Shown here: one piece after another, positions 47,104-56,455 of the stretch
How positions within the stretch are numbered: position 1 is the stretch's first letter
Layout of the letters: each line of letters starts with the position of its first letter
Assembly (NCBI GenBank): GCA_964036045.1
Contig: OZ038389.1
Coordinates: 62,820,359-62,884,358, forward strand
Source: Eutreptiella sp. 'Long Island Sound 2002'
Lineage: Eukaryota; Euglenozoa; Euglenophyceae; Eutreptiales; Eutreptiaceae
Length of the DNA stretch: 64,000 nt
Direction of reading: 5' to 3'
Program-made: the position numbers and the translations under genes
Notes under the pieces: generated by a model
Seen by the model: only the letters and a program-made list of their open reading frames with translations
Databases searched by the model: none
Told to the model about the DNA's origin: nothing

Positions 47104-48009
47104 AAGTAGCGCGCCGGGCAAACATTCCCCCATAGACACATTTTGAGTCCGGTGAAGACCGTTCGAAAAAAATTTACAGAGAAAGATCCATTTTACAATA
47201 GATTCCCGCAGGCTGAGTCAACCAATGGATGGCCCAGGCGCCCTTGGGTCACCGTAAATTCCTGCAAGAAGTGGCTCGGTGTCTTGAAGGGCGCCCCTTT
47301 GCAATTGGCAGCGACGGGCTGTCAATGGGTGTCTGGAAAGTTGACGCTAATGGAAATAAGATGCAGAAACATGTAGATGATTAGCGCCGCTGGCGGGGGA
47401 GGAAGAAGTTGTCAATTGGAGGGTGCCTTGGGTCAAGCGGGTGAGAGGCAGGGGGGGGGGGTTCAGGTTCACCTCGCTTGCATCCGGCGGGTACCCCTTG
47501 GGGGTCAGGCGGGGCAGGAGGGCGAGAGGGGGAAGGGTCCACGGGCCTCAGGTAGGCGTGCAGTTGGGAAGAGACTACAATGGCAGTTCCGTTCTTTTTT
47601 TTCCCACTTGTTGATATTTGTGAATATTTTGGGTTTTCTGTTTCCGTGGCTGAACATGTGCAGGAGGGCTAGCTCTTCGTTGAGCCCCTGGAGAAGCAGG
47701 AAGTGATAGCCCTGCTGCAAGTGGGCAAACACGAAGGGGGTAGGCGGTTGCTTTTGTAGGTCATGTAAGAGGATTTTGAGCGTAGGGGGGGGAGGGTTTT
47801 TGACTTGCGTGGCAGGGGACATGTAGCTTTTGCTTCATCTCCAATTCGTAACCGGGGGGGATCCAAGCCCAAAGCACGCCAAATCGGGGAGGCATGAGGG
47901 GCGTGGGCGTTTGGGAGTGGGGCAAGGGCGCAAGGGCTCAGGGAGAGGGGGTGGGGCGCTCAATCCACTCGCACCGGGTTGAGAGACGCCGAGGCGTTCA
48001 AGCCATTCA
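47104..48009. other. Stretch without an assignable gene
   Basis: The sequence is G-rich on the plus strand, with a run of about 10 G near 47451. Only short unsupported frames are present. Confidence 0.4.
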
Positions 48010-48606
48010 TTAAGCTTGCCCGTTGGCGTCTCGAGGCTGGGCGTCGGGCTCAGCGTCCATCGCGCCCTGCACGTTGCGGAGGATGATAGCCACTCGCCGG
48101 TCTCTAGGGACCTCGTCCCCATTCACCATGTCGCTTGTGCGGTAGGGCACCCGATGTTGCCAACGGTCTTTGAGTTCACCCGTGATATGGAAGGCGGAAA
48201 CGCGGGGCACTCGTACACTCACCACAGGGCCGTTTTCTTCGCGGAACTCCATGGTAGTGGCACCCATGAGCGATATTCAGGTGATAGTGTCGCCCAATTC
48301 GTTAACCCGATGCCAACCAATACCTAAGCCGGGCTCGTAGTCGTTCATGCCGACTTGGTTGGGTTGCACCGCAAGGAGCGGGATGTCCTCCATATCCCTA
48401 GTTTCCATGGGCGCCTCTATGAGGTTCATGATCGCCGTAGGTAGCTCTTCGGCGCATTCTAGGGTACGGGAACAATCAACATATTTCCAGCCGTAGTGCA
48501 ATTTGCCTCTCCGGGTTTCATGCTTCGATTCTTGTTTCTTGAAGTAGGACATTAGGGAAGACTCAACGGACATGTTATTGTCATTTTCAGCGATGTGTCG
48601 GCCCAT
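48010..48606 (-). pseudogene. AlkB-like 2-oxoglutarate/Fe(II) dioxygenase pseudogene
   Basis: The minus-strand reading gives GKLHYGWKYVDCS, a linker, then NQVGMNDYEPGLGIGWHRVN and ELGDTIT. A TGA at 48279-48277 follows, and the same frame continues ISLMGATTMEFRE, then VRVPRVSAFHITGELKDRWQ, HRVPYR and RDRRVAIILRNV, to the stop at 48010. The order matches AlkB-family enzymes: substrate lid, N-x-Y-xx-G-x-G-I-x-W-H, the beta-sheet core, and W-x-H-R/I-P-x-R with R-x-x-R-x-x-x-x-x-R at the end. The Asp of the H-x-D iron motif is Val (HRV) and there is one internal stop, so it is presumably inactive. AlkB proteins oxidatively remove alkyl groups from nucleic acids or proteins. Confidence 0.65.
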
Positions 48607-48697
48607 TAGGTCTTTCTCCGTGAGTACTTCCGTTGGTTGGTTTTGGGCTCGTGAAGGTCAGCGGGGCGGGCGAAGGGGCATTTGGTGTTCTTGGTAA

Positions 48698-49258
48698 TTA
48701 GCGATGTAGTTTTTGAGAAAATATCCTCCTCGAAGTCCGAGGCGCTTGTACTCGTTTTTCCGCTGGGCGATCTTCTTCAGCCACCGCAGGATCAAGGTGA
48801 AGGAGCGTGTCCACCTGTAGATATGGGTAGCCTGAGTGAAAGGAGATAGAACCCATAGCTAAACCCGCGGCAAGTTGAGCGGATTGGAGCTTCTCGTAGT
48901 TGACGGGGTAAAAGTTTATGGGGAGATTTTCGGATTCCGAGTGGAGCTCCAAAAGGGTGAATGGGCCTAAGAGTCCCGCCGCACATGAGATCTCGAAGAG
49001 CAAGGTCGCGCTTGGTGCTTGCACGTCTACTTCGGTGGGCTTTCGTTGCCTAGGTATTGGAGACGGGATGAGTGTTTTAGCCGGCGAAGGTTTGGGTAGT
49101 GCACCCTGCTTCGTCGCATTTCCAAATTTATTAAAAGTGACTAAAGCTCCATCCTTTGAGGTACATAGGACATTGCTACGGCTGTCTTGCTTTCTTGGAA
49201 ATTTGCATCGTTTCACAAAAAACTCGACGACCTTACGCAAGATTTTTAGGCTGGCCAC
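48698..49258 (-). CDS. Hypothetical ORF upstream of the AlkB-like pseudogene
   Basis: A 186-codon minus frame begins MASLKILRKVVEFFVKRCKF and ends near 48698, about 90 bp before the AlkB-like frame. It has a basic N-terminus and a central hydrophobic stretch (LLFEISCAAGLLGPFTLLEL), but no known domain. It might be the N-terminal exon or leader of the same decayed gene; the frames differ, so this cannot be shown. Confidence 0.3.
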   Translation of the reverse strand: MASLKILRKVVEFFVKRCKFPRKQDSRSNVLCTSKDGALVTFNKFGNATKQGALPKPSPAKTLIPSPIPRQRKPTEVDVQAPSATLLFEISCAAGLLGPFTLLELHSESENLPINFYPVNYEKLQSAQLAAGLAMGSISFHSGYPYLQVDTLLHLDPAVAEEDRPAEKRVQAPRTSRRIFSQKLHR

Positions 49259-49469
49259 GGAGTCGAACTCAATTTGACGATTCGAAGGTAAAATCCCCCT
49301 TCAAAAGACATCGAAGTATCTTACAGAACTCAATGAACAGTTCTTCACTTGTTGATGTTTCACTTAGCCCACGCAAACTGCACCCTGCTTTTCACCTCAA
49401 GGGCGGCATTTGTGTGCAAAAAAAAGATGCGCAGTTTCCGCGTGTGTCCACCTGAAAACTGAGAATTAA

Positions 49470-49590
49470 AAAACGGAGGAGTCTCAAATATATTTTTTCA
49501 GGCTACCAGCGGAATGCAAGTAGTCACAGGTATGAAAAAAACGTTTTTTTTGGCATGTTGAGTGCGCGAGGCCTCGCGCACTCAATTATG
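49470..49590. repeat. Short repeat ending in a 28-nt perfect palindrome (copy 1 of 3)
   Basis: A leader (GGAGTCTCAAA, CAGGCTACCAGCGGAATGCA, AGTAGTCACAGGTAT, GGCATG) ends in a perfect palindrome at 49558-49585 centred on CGAGG/CCTCG. The leader and palindrome recur at 49960-50085 and, less complete, at 50160-50235. Confidence 0.8.
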
Positions 49591-49959
49591 CAGAATGTGT
49601 ATTTCCCAATGGTCCTGAATAAACAGTATTCCATGCCAAATGAGGCTCTAATGTCTTCATGGGTGCCTCATGGTGTACCGTTCGGGTCATGTCAGCAGCA
49701 AGAGTGGTCAATGAATGGACGTTTTGTACACGCCATGCACTATGTAAGGTGTAATAGATCTAAAAAGGCGGGTTGCCCTCAGTCCTTGCTAAACACACGA
49801 TTTTCAGTTAGTTTACCTACAAATGAGGTGCCCAGCCTCCCATCTTTTGGGGCTGTACAACAATTTGTCAGAAGCGCTAGGTCACAGGACATATGAAGCA
49901 AGTGCTCTAGAGGAGGATAGTCTAATCGCTGCTCTTGAGCTCACTGTTTTCACATGATT

Positions 49960-50085
49960 CGAAAAGGGAGGAATCTCAAAAAGCCTTTTGGAGCCTATCG
50001 GCGGAATGCAAGTAGTCAGGGGTATTCAAAAACCCATGCTTCTAGCATGTTGAGTGCGCGAGCCCTCGCGCACTGAGTGTTCCGC
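49960..50085. repeat. Palindrome-ended short repeat (copy 2 of 3)
   Basis: Same layout as the copy at 49470: GGAGGAATCTCAAA, AGCCTATCGGCGGAATGCAA, GTAGTCAGGGGTAT, GCATG, then an imperfect palindrome GTGCGCGAG(C)CCTCGCGCAC at 50053-50073. Confidence 0.8.
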
Positions 50086-50159
50086 TGTGCAAGTCTGTAA
50101 CCCACATTGAATCTTGCAGTTTTGCTTTTGCTCCATCCTTGCTTCATGCCACTTCCGAT

Positions 50160-50235
50160 GTCAAAAAGTGATCTCAAAAAAGCCTGAAAATCTCACTCCA
50201 GCTGGCTAAGTGCGCGAGGCCTCGAGCACTCAGCC
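50160..50235. repeat. Palindrome-ended short repeat (copy 3 of 3, degenerate)
   Basis: GATCTCAAAAAAGCCTGAAA leads to AAGTGCGCGAGGCCTCGAGC and ACTC at about 50208-50231, a palindrome with one or two mismatches. The middle of the leader is missing. Confidence 0.65.
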
Positions 50236-52321
50236 TCCCATAATAAGTTTTTTTTCATGTGGACATGTGCAGGATGTGTGAACAGCGCCCATCTTTAATA
50301 GTTTTCCAGACGATCCAAAAATTGGTATTCTTCAAATTGGCCAACAAAATTGTTTTTCGGGGAAAATGACCGGTGAACCCTCTGATTTTGGACTAAAGAA
50401 TGGTTATGTGACCCCCCTAAAAACAGCAAAAAATGGGCAAAACTGATGAAAAATGCATTTTTTGGGGGGGTTTGAAAAACGGTATTTTCAAGATGGCAAA
50501 AAAAATATTTTTTTCGGTGACAAAATCTAGGTGCTTAGGTGAAAAAAAGGGGGTGCAGTTTCCCTGCGCTAAGTTTCACATTACCATCCGCAGACTCGCG
50601 CGCGTTCAACGCGTGTTCGCGCATTCGCTGCTATGCTACTGCTCGAAACCATAACACTACCCCCCCCCCGCCCCGAGGCATCCAAGAGGTGTCACTCAGC
50701 TGAGTGGGAGGCGTACATGTCGAAAGACACCCAAACAATATGGAAAAGCTTTTTGTCTTTCGGACTTGTGCCGGTCAGCATGAAACATGATAGCGGTCGA
50801 ACGCAAGAGGGTTAGCTCTCGACGTGCTGTCACACCATCCCGGTGTAGTCGACCCGTCAACCTTGGGTTCAACTCACGTGGACAACCTATCGGCAGCCCC
50901 TATTAATACGCCGTGATCGATGTGTCACCGCGTGAGGGCGAAAACTTCTTCGATTGTCATCCTCGTGAGATAGTGCGGCACTACCCAACCCAAGGCTGTG
51001 GGCACGTCGATGTATCATAGAGTACAAGGATACAAGCCGCCAAGGTGGGGTGTCAGATTGAGACCGCCAGGGCCAAGTGTCGTGAAAACAGATACTTGTC
51101 GTCCACCACTAAATCCATTGAACTATACATTCATCAGGCTGCATCAGCCTTGCACAGATCGACAAGTCATGTTCGGAGCCCCAAGTGATCCTCAAGGGTC
51201 TTGATTAGTCGAGTTACCAATCACGATCCCATTAAAACTGGAGCCCTTCCGGGGTGTTAGGTCGACATTGGTTGTTCTTCATTCATCATACATGCCATCC
51301 ATCGATAAATTTCATGTCGGAGCCGAGTAATGTTGCCGAATAGTGTTTTGGACGGCGTGCTTGTGCAGAGAGAGTCCTTCTTGGTGAGACACCAGCCGAA
51401 GATTCGGTTCACCAAGCTTGCTAGCGAGAGGGGCCTTGTACTCGAAAATGAAGACATGTTTTCGTGTAAGGGGTTGATACTGCCCAATTCCCAAGAGCGT
51501 CGGGCTTCGCCCAACATAGAAGGACCACGGGTTCGATGGTTGCCACGCAGCTTCGTTCCAAGCATTAGCGTGCGTCAAGGATTGAAAAGCGCCATGCCGC
51601 CAATCGTGGCTAGCAGTCCATCAATACCATTTGTTAGTGCAAATGCCGACGGCATCGCCGAAGAAGAACTGCTTGGTTCTGGTGTCGACTTGCTAGCATC
51701 GAGTATCGGCAATCGAGATTCTTCAAGCAAGGGTGAACACCGTCATGTCGCTTTGGTGGCGCACATGCCTACACCGGTCGACACTCTCCACCATCTCAGT
51801 CCGGGGTCTCATTTTGGAGTCAACCAAGGTTCTAATAGACATATGTACCTTTGCGCAATGCGTTTTGTTGGACGAATCGAATTGCTTCCGCCGATACAAC
51901 ACTCGCCGCTGTATTGCTGTATTGTATTCATTGCGCCTAAGTACGTTTCGTAAAATGCGCTGACGGCAAGATGCGCCCGCAACAGTGTTAGAGAACACTT
52001 TGCCTATGGAAATTACAATGTTTTGATAACGCCATCAATATTTCGAGTATAAATTATTAACTGCAATCAACGATTTGAATTTTGAACTAAAAATAGCCGG
52101 CAACGGCAACCTACCTGCAGATGATCAACAGCGTCGAACATATTGTATCTATGGTCCAACAAATATTAAACGTCCGACAATCGTTAGTAACGCTACTGCT
52201 TTCCACATTGTTGTCCCGGACATGTGGGTTTGCAGCAAAGCTTCCGACCTGTTGAACATCAGGACCTCCTGGCGAAACCATAGATCCAAACCAGCAAGGA
52301 TACCACTCCGTCAACTGTTCT
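50236..52321. other. Stretch without an assignable gene
   Basis: A 207-codon plus frame at 51330-51953 and an overlapping 88-codon minus frame at 51578-51312 (GIGQYQPLTRKHVFIFEYKA) are both open. I cannot tell whether either is real. No domain is recognised. Confidence 0.35.
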
Positions 52322-53225
52322 TTGCGCAATGCGCCGAACGAGCCAGTTGACACCTTCTGTCAACAGCAGCACCAATGGCACGATTCATCATTGCCAAGAT
52401 CGTCAACATCACCGCCGTCTTTGTCCGGTGCTTTCAATGTAACCCTGCACTCACCATATACTTGCTCACCCGAACTCAACACTCTTTTTCCGTGTTTATC
52501 GCTAGGCCAAACAACCACGTCGTCACATCCTAACACCAGCGAGTTCATCAACAACGACGACAATGCTTGTGTTCAAGAAAGTCACCATTGCTGGCAAACA
52601 CCAGCTTCAGAAGCATATCCACCGTTCAACCCATGGCCCGCCGAGTTCTTCCCCAGTAGCGCAATGCTGCCAGCAACAACGTGGTACTTCTCAGAAGGTC
52701 CCCCTTGTTCTCCGCCGCAGGATAACCCCGAGAATTCTTCTCAAAGTTCCACGCAACAGCACGTCAATGACCGGCCTCAAGCTCACCGCCACACGCCTCA
52801 AAATTCGTCACGGGAGCAATGTCCACTACACACAGGGAAGGCAGTCAGCCGCCCCGCGAAGCCACCGGTTTACGTGAACGCATCTACGAGCACCGATCCA
52901 CCCCGAGCCTCCAAACAACGTCGGAAACGGCGAATCGAAGAACCACGCTTTCAACACGATTCATCAGAATCTGAAGAACCATGGAACACCGTCCATAAGT
53001 TCAGGAACCGTCCCCAGAATGTGGACCATCAATGCAACGAGTGCACAAGCCGCCTTGAACTATAGCAAAGCGCCAGGCACAGACTGGGCGCTTTCGACTA
53101 CCGTCGCGCGAGAGAAGCAGCCAAAGCACTAGTACGATGTCAACAAAATCAAAGAGACATCTGTGAAGATGTACATTGGTACCGAGACATGTGGAGATGC
53201 GTCACCGACAGTCGAAACTATCACC
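52322..53225 (+). pseudogene. Decayed unidentified ORF interrupted by the LTR insertion
   Basis: A 247-codon frame (52322-53065) is Ser/Pro/Gln/Asn-rich with a basic patch (SKQRRKRRIEE) and resembles a disordered nucleic-acid-binding protein. After its stop, another frame reads FDYRRAREAAKALVRCQQNQ, RDICEDVHWYRDMWRCV and TDSRNYH, with good protein character, up to 53225. There the LTR of copy 2 starts. I infer a coding region, already frameshifted or spliced, that was cut by the retroelement. Identity is unknown. Confidence 0.35.
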
Positions 53226-53936
53226 AGAAAGATGTCCTTGAATTATGCCCTAGGTCTTTTGATGTATTCCTGCAGGTTTTGTAGTTGAAAACCCCAAACC
53301 ACAGCAGCAAGTAGAGCAAGGACTGAATATGGATCGAATCAATGATTGGTTTTGGAATCCAGTGTAACACAGAAGGGCTGCAGATAGACAAAGCAGGTAT
53401 ATGAACATAGATTCAAACACAAATGGATAATACAAAAGGTTTTAAATGAAAATTGGTCAGACTCTAGCCTCAGAGGTTGCAATAGGCACTTCATGTGCAC
53501 TCTTTTGGGTGAAATGGTGCTGGTTAGGACTGAGGGGCATAGATGTCAGGACCACACAGAAAATGACTTGGCCAAGCAACTGAATTCAGAAACAGTTACA
53601 AAGTACGACCACAATAAGTGGTAGAATCAATTGTGTATAGGGGTCTTGGGGTGGGAGACCACTTAGGCTTAACCTTCAAGGCCCACAAGCATGAAATGCC
53701 TGATTTATTTTGGTATGTCCTCCATGAAGGAAGGTACCTCCGCTCAGTTGAGTGGTAGGGGTGAACTTCATGGGGGGGCTAGGGTCACAACCCTAGTTAC
53801 TTTGAGAGAGTGTACTTTAGGCAACAAAAGAGAGATAAAAACACTTAAGTTTGTCTCAGCATCAACAAAGGGTTTTAAGGGGGGCTTAGCCTGGATCAAG
53901 CCCTCCAAGAAAGACATGGCAGTGACTTTTTCTTAC
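53226..53936 (-). repeat. 3' LTR of copy 2
   Basis: About 711 bp, nearly identical to 63511-64000 over the shared 490 bp. Differences are the terminal base, TATTCCTG versus TATTTCTG, and TTAAATG versus TTAAGTG. The end on the low side abuts a coding-like sequence (TATCACC); the high side meets the polypurine tract. The termini are AGAAAG...TTTCTTA rather than TG...CA. Confidence 0.85.
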
Positions 53937-53946
53937 TCCCCCCTGG
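53936..53946 (-). promoter_or_regulatory. Polypurine tract of copy 2
   Basis: Minus-strand CCAGGGGGGAG immediately precedes the 3' LTR, the position and composition of the plus-strand primer for second-strand cDNA synthesis. The same GGGGGG tract with its TGGAGTA flank also occurs at 8992-9006 in copy 3. Confidence 0.65.
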
Positions 53947-54171
53947 AGTACTAGTTAGCTAAGCTAGTAGGACCAAGGAAAAAGGCTCAAATATTCCCAA
54001 AATTACCTCAAAAAAATGCATTAAGCTTACCAAAAACATTCTCATCACTTCATAAGCCTATGACACTGTAGGGACCCTTGAAAAACAGTGTAATGTACCG
54101 TGAATGATGTCCCTTCGAAGGGGCATTCCTCAAAAGTCGCCGGCGTGCGGCGAAAACTTCTGGAAAAAAAT

Positions 54172-54243
54172 GTGGGGGCAGTGGGAATTGAACCCAGGGC
54201 TCCCTGTCCAGAGCACATGTGTCTGTCCACTAGGGTACAGTCC
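54172..54243 (-). ncRNA. tRNA-like sequence (A- and B-box bearing, degenerate)
   Basis: On the minus strand a TACCCTAGTGG A-box-like motif and a GGGTTCAATTCCC T-arm/B-box lie at tRNA spacing, with a CCCCCA end. The 5' end does not pair with the 3' acceptor strand, and no clean 7-nt anticodon loop with U33 forms. It is therefore a tRNA pseudogene, a SINE head or a tRNA-like structure in the retroelement 3' UTR rather than a working tRNA. Confidence 0.45.
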
Positions 54244-55220
54244 AACGCTCTAATGCGGACGGCTATCGCCGTATAAACAGCGTTTTAGTAAACGTCCTGA
54301 CCAAGGGCCAGGGCGGAGCAATACTCCCAATGGAGGACACAAACCCCCAGGAGCTGGAAAAAATAGAAAATGGAACCAGCAGGGAGTGATTCCTGCGGTT
54401 TTGCGGAAGGGGTTGCGATTTAGCAAGTGAAATCGTTGAAAATCGACGAAACCACGCGGGAAATCGTCATTTATACACATAACTTAAAGTCGCAGACAAG
54501 CGCAAAGGAAGCGGACGCCAAGAAAAGGGTTGCGCAAGCGAAAACGGCTTTTGGAAAAGAAGGTATGAGCCGTAGTTTTTAAAGTTTTAAAGAAAATTTT
54601 TGCACAGTTGCATCAAAATTTTTGTAAACTTCAGAGTAAAGCATTCAAAATCAGCCCACACCTCAGAGCAGTTCAACAACCCGTCTCTCAGGTATGTCTG
54701 TGTCACTTCACACTCACGCATTGCGTTCGTGTTGGTTGTTCCGTCAAAACGTTAGGGTTGTCAACGCTGTGCTCGTTGGGGGGTCGGGTGTTCATCTCTC
54801 GTGCTCTGCACAGGTGAAAGCAGGAATGAAAGGTATGTGATGCGAATGGAGCGCGCAGGGCGCACGTAGGGTTAGAATATGCGCTGTGCTCGCGATGCAT
54901 GTGCCTAATCTAGGCATCCACACGCTGTATCGCTTCACCTGTATCCCTAATTCACCCTTGTTTCCTTCTCCACAGGTAAGCGTTTGTTCGTGCGCGGCCG
55001 TGGCGTTCAAGTTGAGTTGCTTAAAACGCTTAGGTTTGTTTTGTGTTCGTTTCAATGCGGCATTCACGGGATGCATGGTGAGTAAGGTAGGTTAGCCCAG
55101 GAGGAGCTCACTTCCTGGTTGAGTCTGTGGTTCAGCCTCCCTTCCCTGCGTGCACATGATGCATTAAAGGGTAGGCCACGCAACTTGCGCACGGTAAACC
55201 TTGTTTAGGTTACCCAGAGG

Positions 55221-55254
55221 CTCCTCGGTACGTTCTTTAAGAGAACCCGAGGAG
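55221..55254. repeat. 34-nt hairpin
   Basis: CTCCTCGG is exactly inverted as CCGAGGAG, and inside it GTTCT pairs with AGAAC around a short loop, giving two stacked stems. Its orientation cannot be told from the sequence. It lies in the retroelement 3' UTR. Confidence 0.7.
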
Positions 55255-56455
55255 TTTCTTAAAGCTTGCTTGCTTGACAGGGGTAGCTGCATCTGCAGCG
55301 TGTTTGCGAACAGTGTATTATAGGTCACACTGAGAAGGGTATAATACCTGGAGTGTGGCTTGGTTCCTCAGTCGCAAACGCCCTCTCATCTGCCTCTTTT
55401 GTACAGGTGGGAGAGGTTAAGGGTGATTGGTGCACGCAGCAGCTGCCTTCGGTGGCTACCCTTTTTCTGCCCCAGCAAAACAGGGGCGCTGATCACAAAT
55501 CAAATCACTGTGCCTCAGCCTGTACTGGCGAGGACAGTTCGACCTCAAAGACATCTGCGCTGTGCACGCAACGAGTGCACCCCTTCCCGCCAAGCCCTAG
55601 CAGGGGAAACGCGTTGTGGCGTCCCCTGTTAGGCCACAGCTGCTTAGGAGCGCTGTGTTCTCTCGTCCTTTTCACAGGAGGGCCATTAGGGCCTGAGTGA
55701 CGTTCGACAGCAGCACCCAGTAGCGTGTGTAGGGGTTCGGGTCAGCAGGCCTGGCAGGAGGTGAGTGCAAGTGATGAGTGCTCACCCTGCCTTCGAAGGC
55801 CGGTGCTGGCGTTAGTGAGTGTAGTGTAGTGGTGTCTCCTGTCCCGCGTGCTTTTCCCGTGGGCAGGGGAGTGCGTTAGCTTTTGGCCTGTAGCAAAAAT
55901 GGACGTTTTGTATGCCCTTAGCACACTTGGCCACCCCTACCCTCTTAGTAGGTAGGGCTTTTGCCGTTTACCCCAAGGTTAGGCGCCAGCACAGAAATTG
56001 GGCGCCATAGGAGTGGTAATAGTACCTGATTAGGACCTTCGGTCCGACGTCAGCGAAGCCCGGTCTCCGGGAGCCACGCTGGGGAGAGAAGTGAGACACA
56101 TACAGACATACGTAGCACACTTAGGGGTATGGTAAACCCTGTAAGGAAGGGTAGAACCCCATGGGTCTGGACCAGTCAGGGGTCCTAACTTTGGGCTCGC
56201 TTGTCCCGAAGGAGGGAAGACACACCTTGCCTCATAACACCTTGCTTGTCATTCCCCCCTGGTGTAGAAAGCCACCGTTCTTCGTTGGCTCACCAAGGTC
56301 ATTACATTAGGGCAGTACCCATGCAACACATTGTCAACAAGGCAAACACTCGCTGGGTGGCTGCAATCTTGATAAGCGGCCACCTGGCTCACGCTGGAAA
56401 CCATAGGCGTGGGTCTGCAGGGCACAGACAGGGTCAGTAGACTGACACAGGGTAA

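Larger units (their letters stand above)
53947..56455 (-). other. Very long 3' UTR of copy 2
   Basis: About 2.5 kb lies between the integrase stop and the polypurine tract with no supported coding. 55477-56455 is shared with copy 1 and 55982-56455 also with copy 3, so at least 1 kb is ancestral. It holds a tRNA-like sequence (54172-54243), a hairpin (55221-55254) and, on the plus strand, several back-to-back acceptor/donor-like sites. Confidence 0.7.

Noticed and set aside
54172-54243. Functional tRNA gene
   Set aside because: The acceptor strands do not pair and the anticodon loop lacks U33; recorded only as tRNA-like.
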